Shown here: positions 16,806-25,839 of the stretch, one piece after another
How the letters are laid out: each line of letters starts with the position of its first letter
Position numbering within the stretch: the stretch's first letter is position 1
NCBI GenBank assembly: GCA_029263125.1
Contig: JAJCYD010000008.1
Span: 38,129-102,128, forward strand
DNA length: 64,000 bases
Direction of reading: 5' to 3'
Source of the DNA: Solirubrobacteraceae bacterium
GTDB taxonomy: Bacteria; Actinomycetota; Thermoleophilia; Solirubrobacterales; Solirubrobacteraceae
The notes under the pieces: model-generated
The model's input: only the letters and a program-made list of their open reading frames with translations
Databases searched by the model: none
What the model was told of the DNA's origin: nothing
Position numbers and translations under genes: made by a program

Positions 16806-17581
16806 GCGATGCGCGCCGCGTCCTCGCGCAGCTCACCGCCGACCTGAAGGTCTTCCGGCGCAACCCAGCGGCGCTGTTCTTCACCGCGATCCTGCCCGTG
16901 ATCTTCCTGTGCCTGTTCGTCGGGATCTTCGGCAACGCGCGCCTGGAGGACTACGGCGGCATCCGCGCCTCGACGCTGCAGGTGCCGGCCTTCATCGCGC
17001 TCGCCGTCATCTCCGCCTCGTTCGTCGCGCTGGCGATCGGCTTCACCAACGCGCGCGAGAGCGGGACGCTCAAGCGCCAGCGAGCCACGCCCGTCGCGCC
17101 CTGGATCGTCTTCGCCGGACGGATCGGCACGTCGATCGTGATGTCCGTCGTCGTCACGACCGTCCTGATGACGATCGGCGCCGTGGCCTTCGGCGTGTCG
17201 CTGCCGACGAGCACCCTGCCGGGGCTGCTGAGCGCGCTGGCGGTCGGCACCGCCGCGTTCTGCGCACTGGGCATCGCCTACACGCGGATGATCCCCAGCC
17301 AGGACGCGGCACCGGCGATGACCAACGCGGTCGTCCTGCCGCTGTACTTCATCTCCGGCGTCTTCGTGCCCTTCCGCCAGCTGCCCGACGGCCTGCAGAG
17401 CATCGCCGAGCTGCTGCCCGCCCAGCCGTTCGTCGATGCGCTGCAGATCGCGTTCGATCCGAACACGACCGGCGTCGGCGTCGCGGGCGACGACCTGCTC
17501 AAGCTCGCGGTGTGGGGCGTCATCGGCCTGATCATCGCGGCGCGCACCTTCGACTGGACCCCGCGCCACTCCGCCGCCTGA
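16802..17581 (+). CDS. ABC-2 type exporter permease
   Basis: Integral membrane protein of 259 residues with six predicted helices and the ABC-2 pattern: a long first helix (about 27-46), a conserved ESGTLKRQRATP coupling segment near 82-93, and the late GVFVPFRQLP loop. It forms the channel for the ATPase just upstream. The substrate is unknown; export of drugs, lipids or polysaccharide is typical. Confidence 0.92.
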   Translation: MSDARRVLAQLTADLKVFRRNPAALFFTAILPVIFLCLFVGIFGNARLEDYGGIRASTLQVPAFIALAVISASFVALAIGFTNARESGTLKRQRATPVAPWIVFAGRIGTSIVMSVVVTTVLMTIGAVAFGVSLPTSTLPGLLSALAVGTAAFCALGIAYTRMIPSQDAAPAMTNAVVLPLYFISGVFVPFRQLPDGLQSIAELLPAQPFVDALQIAFDPNTTGVGVAGDDLLKLAVWGVIGLIIAARTFDWTPRHSAA

Positions 17582-17606
17582 GCCGGCCGACCGGCGCCTG
17601 GCCGGC
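17582..17606 (+). terminator. Candidate hairpin terminator
   Basis: Stem GCCGGCC/GGCCGGC (7 bp, 11-nt loop) begins one base after the permease stop. There is no U tract, as is common in high-GC actinobacteria. Confidence 0.4.
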
Positions 17607-17693
17607 CGAGCGCGGGTTTGACGCTAGCTGTGACGGTCGGTGGGACGGGCGCGCGGGAGGCTTGCCTCCTCAACCACGATCAGGAGGTATCTC

Positions 17694-17987
17694 ATGGAGC
17701 TGTACGCCATTCTTCGCCGCAACGGCTGGGCCACGCCCGAGGATCTGGGAGCGGCCGGTGAGCGGTCCAGCGCCGCAGGCGCCGAGCGAGCAGACGACGT
17801 TCGCTGGATCCGCTCGTACGCCATCGAGGAGCCCGAGGGCGGACTCGGCACGATCTGCATCTACGAGGCATCGAGCCCGCAGGCGATTCGCGAGCATGCG
17901 CTTGCAGCTGACCTGCCGGCGACGGAGATCTTCAAGGTCGCCAAGACCATCGTCCTCAACGAGGATCCAGTCCCTGCGCAGGCCTGA
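17694..17987 (+). CDS. DUF4242 protein
   Basis: Small protein of 97 residues with the DUF4242 features DVRWIRSYAIEE, TICIYEASSPQAIREHA and a final helix. Members such as Streptomyces SCO4226 bind nickel as ferredoxin-like dimers; binding here is not proven. ATG 17694 has a strong AGGAGG 7 nt upstream. It forms a tandem pair with the gene at 18007, to which it is diverged in sequence. Confidence 0.82.
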   Translation: MELYAILRRNGWATPEDLGAAGERSSAAGAERADDVRWIRSYAIEEPEGGLGTICIYEASSPQAIREHALAADLPATEIFKVAKTIVLNEDPVPAQA

Positions 17988-17994
17988 GCGGGGG

Positions 17995-18000
17995 TATGAT
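17995..18000 (+). promoter_or_regulatory. -10 element TATGAT
   Basis: Near-consensus hexamer ending 6 nt before ATG 18007, so the second DUF4242 gene can be made from its own leaderless transcript. Confidence 0.55.
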
Positions 18001-18006
18001 CGCCCA

Positions 18007-18291
18007 ATGCCCAGATACGTCATCGAGCGCGATTTCGGTCTCGTCGACGAAGCCGAGATGATGGAGATCGTGATGTTGGCGAAGGCCGTCGGCTTGGAGC
18101 ACTTTCCGGACATCACGTGGGAACACAGCCACGTGTGCGCCGACGTCGCCGGCACCATCACGAGCTTCTGCGTCTACGAGGCGCCGAGCCCGTCGCGGCT
18201 GCGCGAGCATGCCGACCGGCTGGGGCGCCACTCCGTGAAGACGATCCACGAGGTCATCGGCGACATCACGCCAGACGACCTTCGGGTCTGA
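18007..18291 (+). CDS. DUF4242 protein
   Basis: Protein of 94 residues, paralogue of the preceding gene. It shares the WEHSHVCADVAGTITSFCVYEAPS core and the RLREHADRLG helix. Cysteines and His in WEHSHVC could bind metal. ATG 18007 sits 6 nt after TATGAT with no Shine-Dalgarno, unlike its neighbour, so the two paralogues appear to be expressed by different means. Confidence 0.85.
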   Translation: MPRYVIERDFGLVDEAEMMEIVMLAKAVGLEHFPDITWEHSHVCADVAGTITSFCVYEAPSPSRLREHADRLGRHSVKTIHEVIGDITPDDLRV

Positions 18292-18302
18292 TCGCGAGAC
18301 CG

Positions 18303-20543
18303 TCAAGCCCGAGCGTGGCCTCCGTGGCCTCGCCCGGGCAGAGCGCGGGCGTCGTGAAGCTGGTGGGTCGCGGCCATGAAGGAGAACGCCCGCCTGAAGG
18401 TCAGCCTGCGCCGCTGTTCGTGATCGGCCGGCAACAACGCCAGGGCGCGCGAGAAATGCTCGACCGCCTCGGCGTAGGCCAGCCGGTAGGTGGCCTGTTC
18501 GGCTGCGCGCGTCGCGTAGTCGATGGCCTTGGGAAGATCGCCGGCTGTGCCGGCAGCGCACAGGTGATGGGCGATCTCGGCGAGGGCGCCATCGGGGTCG
18601 CCGTCATGCAGCGTCAGCAGCGCGTCGGCGACGCGCGCGTGGATCCGGCGCCGGTGCGCGGCGGTCAGGCGCTCGGTGAGCGTCCGGCGGATCAGGGCAT
18701 GGTGGAAGGCAAAGAGCTCTTGAGCTCCACCAAGCTCCACGAGGATGCCCGCGGCCACGGCCTCGTCGACGACCGTCGCCAGCTGCTCGCCGTCCAACTC
18801 GCTGACGAGCTCCAGCGTCTCGAATGCGAACTGCGGCCCGATCACCGCCGCCACGCACAGTAGCCGCAGACACGGATCGGTCAGCCGCGCCAGCCGTCGT
18901 GCGACGACATCTCGGATCGCGGGCGGGACCGCGATCTGCAGCACCGAGGCCGCCCGCGCACCCGAATCCTCGAGGTAGCGCACGATCTCGCGCACGAACA
19001 GCGGGTTGCCGCCGGTCTCGCGATGGACCGCGTCGGCGACCTCGTGGCGCGGGGCGTCGCCGGCGAGATAGCCGATCATGCGGGCGACCTCCGTCCACGC
19101 GAGTCCGTCGAGCTGCAGCTCTTCGGACAGACCGTGCTGTGCGAGTCGCTGCAAGGCGTCGGCGACGGGATCGTCGGCGGTCAGCTCCCCGCTGCGGCAC
19201 GTGGCAAGCAGCAGCAGACGAGCCCCCGGCCGAGGCTCGAGCATGTGCCGCATCAGTGCAAGCGCCGAGGGGTGCGCCCACTGCAGGTCGTCGGCAACCA
19301 GCAGCACCGGCACGTCCGCCGACAGCTCCGTCAGCAACGCCGTCGCGGCCTCGAACATCGCGAACCGACCCTCGATCGCCGTCGGCGCCACGGTTCCCCG
19401 GTCGCCGACGACGCCCACGAGCTCGGGAACGAGCCTGACGAGCGGTCCCGCGGCCGCGCCGAGCCTTGACGCCAGCTCGGTGGGCGCATGACAGCGCACC
19501 AGGTGCCTGAGCATCTCGACGAACGGCTGGTGGGGCGTCAGCTGCCCGTACTCCGCCGACCCGTACAGCACGACCGCGCCCGCTGCCTGCATGGCGAGGG
19601 CGAACTCGTGCGCCAGCCGCGTCTTGCCGATGCCCGCCTCCCCGGTCAGCAGCGCCAGCGGTGGACCGCTACCCGAGAGCACGCCCTGCCAGCGCGCGCG
19701 CAGCCACGCGAGCTCCTCCTCGCGTCCGGCGAATGCCACTCCACCGGCGACAGCGAGCCGGGCGGGCAGTGGAAACGGCATGCCGAGCACCCACGAACCG
19801 GCCGCCGCTGCTCCGTCGCGGCGGCGAGCATGCGGCGGGCGCGTGCCCCTCACCGTCGGCTCCTCGCGTAGCTGCTCGACCAGCGCACGAGTGGCCGAGG
19901 AGGGCGAGATGCCCAGCTCGCGACGCAGCCTGTCGCGCAACCGCGCGTGAGTGGCGAGGGCCTCCGACCGCCGGCCAGCGGCCGCGAGGAGGCGCATCAG
20001 GCCTCGCTGCGCGTCCTCGGCCAGCGGGTCAAGAGCGGCACGCCGACGCGACCAGGCGATCGCGCCAAGCAGGTCGCCGCTCTGCTGTGCGCTGAGCGCG
20101 AGCTGCCCGAGCGCGGCTGACAGCTGCTCGCGGTGCGCATCGCGCTCCTCGTGAACCCACTCCTCTTCGACGCCCGCCAGAAGCTCCTCGCCGCCCAGGG
20201 CGATCGCCTCCTCGCAGCGCCCATCGGCGACGAGCCGGTGAAACTCGGCGGCGTCGACCCAGACGTCCGCAGCCAATCCGACGCGTTCACGACTGCACAC
20301 GAGGTATGTGCCGTCTCCGCCCAGTCTGCGGCGCAACGCCCAGAGCGCGTTTCGCAGACTCGCCCGTGCGCTGCTGTCGAGGACGTCCGGCCAGAATCGA
20401 GACGCAAGCTCCGCGCGGGGATGGTCGCCCGGGTGCAGCGCCAGCCACGCCAGCAGCGATCGCGCACGCCACGACCCCGACACCTCCAGTGGCTCACCGT
20501 CGACTTCGGCGATCGGCCCGCCGAGCAGGCGGAGACGGAGCAT
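18303..20543 (-). CDS. SARP/BTAD-type regulator with AAA ATPase domain
   Basis: Regulator of 746 residues. The N-terminus (1-95) is an OmpR-like DNA-binding domain and 96-230 is the bacterial transcriptional activation (BTAD) domain with ELGISPSSATRALVEQL. From about 270 an AAA/NB-ARC-like ATPase domain has Walker A GEAGIGKT (301-308) and Walker B VLLVADDLQWAH. The C-terminus stops soon after the first TPR-like helices, shorter than many relatives, and ends in an atypical Gly/His/Arg-rich tail. ATG 20543 follows TACGGT by 6 nt. Transcribed away from the aminotransferase/WecB genes, which could be targets. Confidence 0.88.
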   Translation of the reverse strand: MLRLRLLGGPIAEVDGEPLEVSGSWRARSLLAWLALHPGDHPRAELASRFWPDVLDSSARASLRNALWALRRRLGGDGTYLVCSRERVGLAADVWVDAAEFHRLVADGRCEEAIALGGEELLAGVEEEWVHEERDAHREQLSAALGQLALSAQQSGDLLGAIAWSRRRAALDPLAEDAQRGLMRLLAAAGRRSEALATHARLRDRLRRELGISPSSATRALVEQLREEPTVRGTRPPHARRRDGAAAAGSWVLGMPFPLPARLAVAGGVAFAGREEELAWLRARWQGVLSGSGPPLALLTGEAGIGKTRLAHEFALAMQAAGAVVLYGSAEYGQLTPHQPFVEMLRHLVRCHAPTELASRLGAAAGPLVRLVPELVGVVGDRGTVAPTAIEGRFAMFEAATALLTELSADVPVLLVADDLQWAHPSALALMRHMLEPRPGARLLLLATCRSGELTADDPVADALQRLAQHGLSEELQLDGLAWTEVARMIGYLAGDAPRHEVADAVHRETGGNPLFVREIVRYLEDSGARAASVLQIAVPPAIRDVVARRLARLTDPCLRLLCVAAVIGPQFAFETLELVSELDGEQLATVVDEAVAAGILVELGGAQELFAFHHALIRRTLTERLTAAHRRRIHARVADALLTLHDGDPDGALAEIAHHLCAAGTAGDLPKAIDYATRAAEQATYRLAYAEAVEHFSRALALLPADHEQRRRLTFRRAFSFMAATHQLHDARALPGRGHGGHARA

Positions 20544-20549
20544 TGGTCT

Positions 20550-20555
20550 ACCGTA
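20550..20555 (-). promoter_or_regulatory. -10 element TACGGT of SARP regulator
   Basis: Minus-strand hexamer ending 6 nt before ATG 20543; leaderless transcript expected. Confidence 0.5.
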
Positions 20556-20633
20556 CTCTCCGCACACAGGGGAGATCGACGGGCAGCGGACGGCGGAGCG
20601 GGGCCCGAGCGACTCGCAGTCCCCCACGCCGGA

Positions 20634-20639
20634 TACCCT
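20634..20639 (+). promoter_or_regulatory. -10 element TACCCT of aminotransferase gene
   Basis: Ends 6 nt before ATG 20646, in the divergent promoter region shared with the SARP regulator. Confidence 0.45.
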
Positions 20640-20645
20640 CGCGGG

Positions 20646-21428
20646 ATGCTTGCCTGCCTCGACGGAGCGGTGATGGACGCCGCCGATGCTCACATCTCCG
20701 TGCTCGACGACGGCCTGCTGCGAGGCGACGGCGTCTTCGAGGTCATCCGCGTCTACGCGGGGCGCGCGTTCGCGCTGGACGAGCACCTCGCCCGGATGAC
20801 CCGCAGCGCCGCGAGCCTGCGGCTGGCATTCGACGCCGACGCCGTCCGCGCCGACGCCCTGGCACTGCTGCAGGCCGGCGGGGCCGTCGAAGCCGCGATG
20901 CGGCTCGTCGTCACCCGCGGGGGCCGCCGGATCGCGCTGCTGGAGGCGCCGAAGGTCTTCCCCGAGACGATCGCGCTGGCCACGATCACCTACTCGCCGA
21001 CGCGCGTGCTCGACGGCGTCAAGTCGCTGTCCTACGCCGCGAACATGCTCTCCACGCGCTTGGCCAAGGAGGCCGGCGCGGACGAGGCGCTGCTCGTGAC
21101 CCCACACGGGCGGGTGCTGGAGGGTTCGACGACGTCGTTCTTCTGCGTCATCGACGACGAGCTGTGCACGCCCCCGCTGACCGATCGCATCCTGGACTCG
21201 ATCAGCCGGCGCATCCTGCTGGAGGTCACAGACGCGTGCGAGCGCGTCGTCACGCGCGACGAGCTGGCCACGATCAGCGAGGGCTTTCTCGCCTCGTCCC
21301 TGCGCGAGGTCCAGCCGGTGCGATCGATCGACGGCCAGGCGATCGCCGCCGCACCCGGGCCCGTCTCGATCGCCGCCGCCGCCAGCGTGCGCGAGCACAT
21401 CGAGGCGGCGCTGCCACCCTCCCCGTGA
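20646..21428 (+). CDS. Class IV PLP-dependent aminotransferase
   Basis: Enzyme of 260 residues of the branched-chain/D-amino-acid aminotransferase or 4-amino-4-deoxychorismate lyase fold. Typical features are HISVLDDGLLRGDGVFEVIRVY near the N-terminus, the PLP Lys (about 126) in VKSLSYAANML, and GADEALLVTPHGRVLEGSTTSFF. Sequence alone does not separate transaminase from PabC lyase activity. It overlaps the wecB start by 4 nt. Confidence 0.88.
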   Translation: MLACLDGAVMDAADAHISVLDDGLLRGDGVFEVIRVYAGRAFALDEHLARMTRSAASLRLAFDADAVRADALALLQAGGAVEAAMRLVVTRGGRRIALLEAPKVFPETIALATITYSPTRVLDGVKSLSYAANMLSTRLAKEAGADEALLVTPHGRVLEGSTTSFFCVIDDELCTPPLTDRILDSISRRILLEVTDACERVVTRDELATISEGFLASSLREVQPVRSIDGQAIAAAPGPVSIAAAASVREHIEAALPPSP

Positions 21429-22492
21429 AGGTCGTCACGGTCATCGGCAACCGGCCGCAGTTCGTCAAGGCGGCCGCGGTGTCGGGACCGCTGCGAGCCG
21501 AGCACGACGAGGTGCTCGTCCACACCGGCCAGCACTACGACGACGAGCTCTCGACGATCTTCGTCACCGAGCTGGGCGTGCCGCGGCCAGAGGTGCAGCT
21601 CGGCCTCGGCGGCGGCACGAACAGCGATCAGACGGCGCGCATGCTTGCCGCGCTGGACGGCCTGCTCGCCGAGCAGCAGCCCGATGCCGTGCTCGTCTAC
21701 GGGGACACGAACTCCACGCTGGCGGGCGGACTGGCCGCCGCGCAGCGGCGGATCCCGGTCGCCCACGTCGAGGCGGGCATGCGCTCGTTCGATCGTGCGA
21801 TGCCCGAGGAGCTCAATCGCGTGCTGACCGACCATCTCGCCGATCTGCTGCTCGTCTCCTCCGAGGGCGCCGCGGCGAACCTCGCTCGCGAGGGCGTCGC
21901 CGGCGACGTCGAGGTCGTCGGCGACGTCATGGTCGACGTGGCGGTGCTGCTGGCCCCGCGCGCGCGCGCCGACGACGAGCCGCTGCATGCGGCCGGGGTG
22001 ACCGCCGGCGAGTACCTGCTTGTCACCGCCCACCGGGCGGGCAACGTCGACGATCCGGCCCGCCTGGAGGCGCTCGTCGGCCTGCTGCTCTCGTTGCGAG
22101 AGCCCGTCGTGCTGCCGCTGCACCCGCGGACACGGGCGCGCCTGGAGGCGGCCGGGCTGCTCGATCGACTCGCGGCCGGCGCCGTCCTGCTGCCCCCGCT
22201 CGGCTATCTGGCGTTCACCTCACTGCTGACGCGGGCGCGCGCGGTGCTGACGGACTCCGGTGGCGTGCAGAAGGAGGCCTACCTCGCCGGCGTGCCATGC
22301 GTGACGCTGCGCGACAGCACCGAATGGGTCGAGACGGTCGACGCGGGATGGAACGTCCTCGTCGACCTCGATGCGAGCGCCGCCGCCGCCGCGCTGGGGC
22401 GGCCTGCGCCGGCCGAGCGCCCCGAGCTCTACGGCGACGGGCACGCGGCACAGCGGGTCGTCACCGCGATGACTAGGCTCGCCGAGCTATGA
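21425..22492 (+). CDS. wecB: UDP-N-acetylglucosamine 2-epimerase (non-hydrolysing)
   Basis: Enzyme of 355 residues interconverting UDP-GlcNAc and UDP-ManNAc for surface polysaccharide. Signatures include GNRPQFVKAAAV at the N-terminus, HTGQHYDDELS, VYGDTNSTLAGGLAA, HVEAGMRS, EELNRVLTDHLAD and the late DSGGVQKEAYLAG. The GTG start overlaps the aminotransferase stop, and its own stop overlaps the acyltransferase start, so the three form one operon. Confidence 0.95.
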   Translation: MKVVTVIGNRPQFVKAAAVSGPLRAEHDEVLVHTGQHYDDELSTIFVTELGVPRPEVQLGLGGGTNSDQTARMLAALDGLLAEQQPDAVLVYGDTNSTLAGGLAAAQRRIPVAHVEAGMRSFDRAMPEELNRVLTDHLADLLLVSSEGAAANLAREGVAGDVEVVGDVMVDVAVLLAPRARADDEPLHAAGVTAGEYLLVTAHRAGNVDDPARLEALVGLLLSLREPVVLPLHPRTRARLEAAGLLDRLAAGAVLLPPLGYLAFTSLLTRARAVLTDSGGVQKEAYLAGVPCVTLRDSTEWVETVDAGWNVLVDLDASAAAAALGRPAPAERPELYGDGHAAQRVVTAMTRLAEL

Positions 22493-23196
22493 GCCAGACA
22501 CCCAGCGCCGCCGGACTCGTCCTCAGCCCGACCGCCACCGTCGGCCGCGACGTGACCTTCGGCGCCCACGTCGTCGTCCACGACGACGTCGTCATCGGCG
22601 ACGGCGTCACGGTCCAGGACGGCGCGGTGCTGGGCAAGGCGCCGAGCCTGTCGCGGCGCTCCTCGGCGCCGCGAGGCGATCTCGGTCCGCTCGTCATCGA
22701 GGACGACGCCGTTATCTGCGCGCAGGCGATCGTCTTCGCAGGATCGCGGATCGGCACGCGCAGCATCATCGGCGACCAGGCCTACGTGCGCGAGCGCACG
22801 ACGATCGGACCCGACACGGTGATCGGCAGGGCCAGCGCGATCGACAACGACGTCGTGATCGGCGCGCGGGTGCGCGTGCAGACGCAGGTCTACGTGACCG
22901 CCAACAGCACGATCGAGGACGACGTCTTCGTCGGGCCGTGCGCGATGACGACCAACGACGACACGATGGCGCGCCTGGCGCCCGAGACGCCGCTGCGCGG
23001 AGCCACGCTGCGGCGGGCCTGCCGGGTCGGGGGCGGCGCCGTCCTGCTGCCGGGCGTGGAGATCGGCGAGGAGGGATTCGTCGCCGCCGGCGCGGTCGTG
23101 ACGAGCGACGTGCCGCCGCGCAAGGTCGTCATGGGCGTGCCGGCACGGATGGTCAAGGACGTGCCCGACGAGGACCTGCTGGAGAACTGGAGCTGA
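22489..23196 (+). CDS. Left-handed beta-helix (hexapeptide) acyltransferase
   Basis: Protein of 235 residues made almost wholly of hexapeptide repeats ([LIV]-G-x4), as in VVIGDG, SRIGTR, TVIGRA and VEIGEE. The closing GAVVTSDVPPRKVVMGVPARMVKD is typical of sugar-nucleotide N- or O-acetyltransferases. Together with WecB and the aminotransferase it suggests synthesis of a modified acylamino sugar for the envelope. Confidence 0.9.
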   Translation: MSQTPSAAGLVLSPTATVGRDVTFGAHVVVHDDVVIGDGVTVQDGAVLGKAPSLSRRSSAPRGDLGPLVIEDDAVICAQAIVFAGSRIGTRSIIGDQAYVRERTTIGPDTVIGRASAIDNDVVIGARVRVQTQVYVTANSTIEDDVFVGPCAMTTNDDTMARLAPETPLRGATLRRACRVGGGAVLLPGVEIGEEGFVAAGAVVTSDVPPRKVVMGVPARMVKDVPDEDLLENWS

Positions 23197-23211
23197 GCTT
23201 CCAGGCGCGGG

Positions 23212-24537
<1,326 letters not shown>

Positions 24538-24545
24538 TCAGCCGC

Positions 24546-25274
24546 TCAGGCCGAGCGCACGTCGGGCTCAAAGCGCCGCGCGTCGGGGCCGTAGAGCGGC
24601 AGCAGCTCGCACATCTCCTCCAGCCGCGACACCGTGCGCTCGTTGATCTGCTCGGCCAGCTCGTCGCGCTGCAGGTTCGTCGTGATCATCACCGAGCGCT
24701 GCTCCTCATAGCGCGCGTTGACGATCGCGTAGAGCTGCTCGAGCACCCACGGGCTCGTCTTCTCGGCGCCGACGTCGTCGACGTGCAGCAGGTCGACGGC
24801 GGTCAGCCGGTCGAGCAGGCCGACGTAGGAGTTGCTGCGGTCGTCGTCGAAGGTCGTGCGGATCTGCGCCAGCAGGCGCGGCAGCGAGTAGATCGCGACG
24901 CTGCGCCCGGCCTCGATCGCATGCTTGGAGACGAGCATCGCAAGCGTCGTCTTGCCGGTGCCCACCGAGCCGAACAGCCACAGCCCGCGGCCGGCGTCCA
25001 GGCGCTCGTCGATGCGGTTGACGAACGTCTTGACGGCGGCGACCCGTGAACGGTCGATGAGCGTGACCGGCGGGCGATCGAAGGAGACCCCGCGGTACTT
25101 GCGCGGGATGACGCCGCTGAGCGCATTCGCGCGGGCGCGGCTGACGCGCTGCGGGCGGCACTGGCAGTCGCGCGCGTCGTTGGTGGCCTCGTCGACGAGA
25201 AAGCCGCTGCCGTCGCAGAGGCCGAACTGGCAGCGGTCGATCGCGGTGGGGGTCTTGGTGCGGGTAGGCGGCAT
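24546..25274 (-). CDS. DnaC/IstB-like AAA ATPase, putative helicase loader
   Basis: ATPase of 242 residues with Walker A FGSVGTGKT (101-109), Walker B VDLLHVDDVG and sensor 1 MITTN. An N-terminal Cys cluster (15, 20, 37, 39) resembles a small zinc site. Its place between dnaB and purA supports a role in loading the replicative helicase. No transposase is near, so an IstB of an insertion sequence is unlikely. Confidence 0.85.
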   Translation of the reverse strand: MPPTRTKTPTAIDRCQFGLCDGSGFLVDEATNDARDCQCRPQRVSRARANALSGVIPRKYRGVSFDRPPVTLIDRSRVAAVKTFVNRIDERLDAGRGLWLFGSVGTGKTTLAMLVSKHAIEAGRSVAIYSLPRLLAQIRTTFDDDRSNSYVGLLDRLTAVDLLHVDDVGAEKTSPWVLEQLYAIVNARYEEQRSVMITTNLQRDELAEQINERTVSRLEEMCELLPLYGPDARRFEPDVRSA

Positions 25275-25376
25275 GGTGGGAAGCTCGACCCGCTGAGCCT
25301 AGGACACGGAGCGGACTGCTAGGGCAAGCCGGCGCGGCGCATCTCGCTATCTGCGCGCGATGCCGAGGTCCGGCGC

Positions 25377-25688
25377 TCAGGGTCGTCGATTGAGCCGGTC
25401 AGCTGGGCGCCCGAGCACCGTGAACCCTTCGCGCTCCGCGGCCTCGACCAGCCGATCATCGAGCGAGACGACGTCCAGTGACGCCGGATCGCCCTCCGCC
25501 GCGACCCGGACGGCGCCCCGGCGCTCCAGCCGAGCGAGCTTCCCATCGCCATCGCCTACCGCCACGGCGGACTCCAGTCGCGCGACCGGGATCCCGCGAT
25601 CAACAATCGTCACGGACTCACCACCGCGGACATGATCGATGAGAGCGCTGAGCCCGTCCTTCGCCTCGGTGATTGTGGCCACTCTCAT
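25377..25688 (-). CDS. Phd/YefM-type antitoxin with VapC-like C-terminal tail
   Basis: Protein of 103 residues. Residues 1-62 are a Phd antitoxin: VATITEAKDGLSALIDHVRGG, then VDRGIPVARL and the LARLERRGAV helix. Residues 72-92 (DVVSLDDRLVEAAEREGF) read like the last strand and helix of a VapC PIN toxin, including its fourth acidic residue. No separate toxin gene follows. It looks like an internal deletion joined an antitoxin gene to the end of its toxin gene. The antitoxin DNA-binding part appears intact, so it may still repress transcription. Confidence 0.8.
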   Translation of the reverse strand: MRVATITEAKDGLSALIDHVRGGESVTIVDRGIPVARLESAVAVGDGDGKLARLERRGAVRVAAEGDPASLDVVSLDDRLVEAAEREGFTVLGRPADRLNRRP

Positions 25689-25839
25689 GAGGCTAGAGTC
25701 GCCATCTCATCAAGGCCCTTCAAGCACGTGGTCCGGTGAGGAGGGCGGGGTTCGTACACCCGATCAGCGCCGACGGCACATGCGCGTAGCTGCGCAACTC
25801 CTAGCAACCTCGCGTGCTATCGGCCATCCTCAGCCGCAC

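Noticed and set aside
16627..18291. 554-codon plus-strand frame read through the ABC-2 permease
   Set aside because: Only its last part (18007-18291) is a real gene; the rest is an Arg-rich shadow of the permease.
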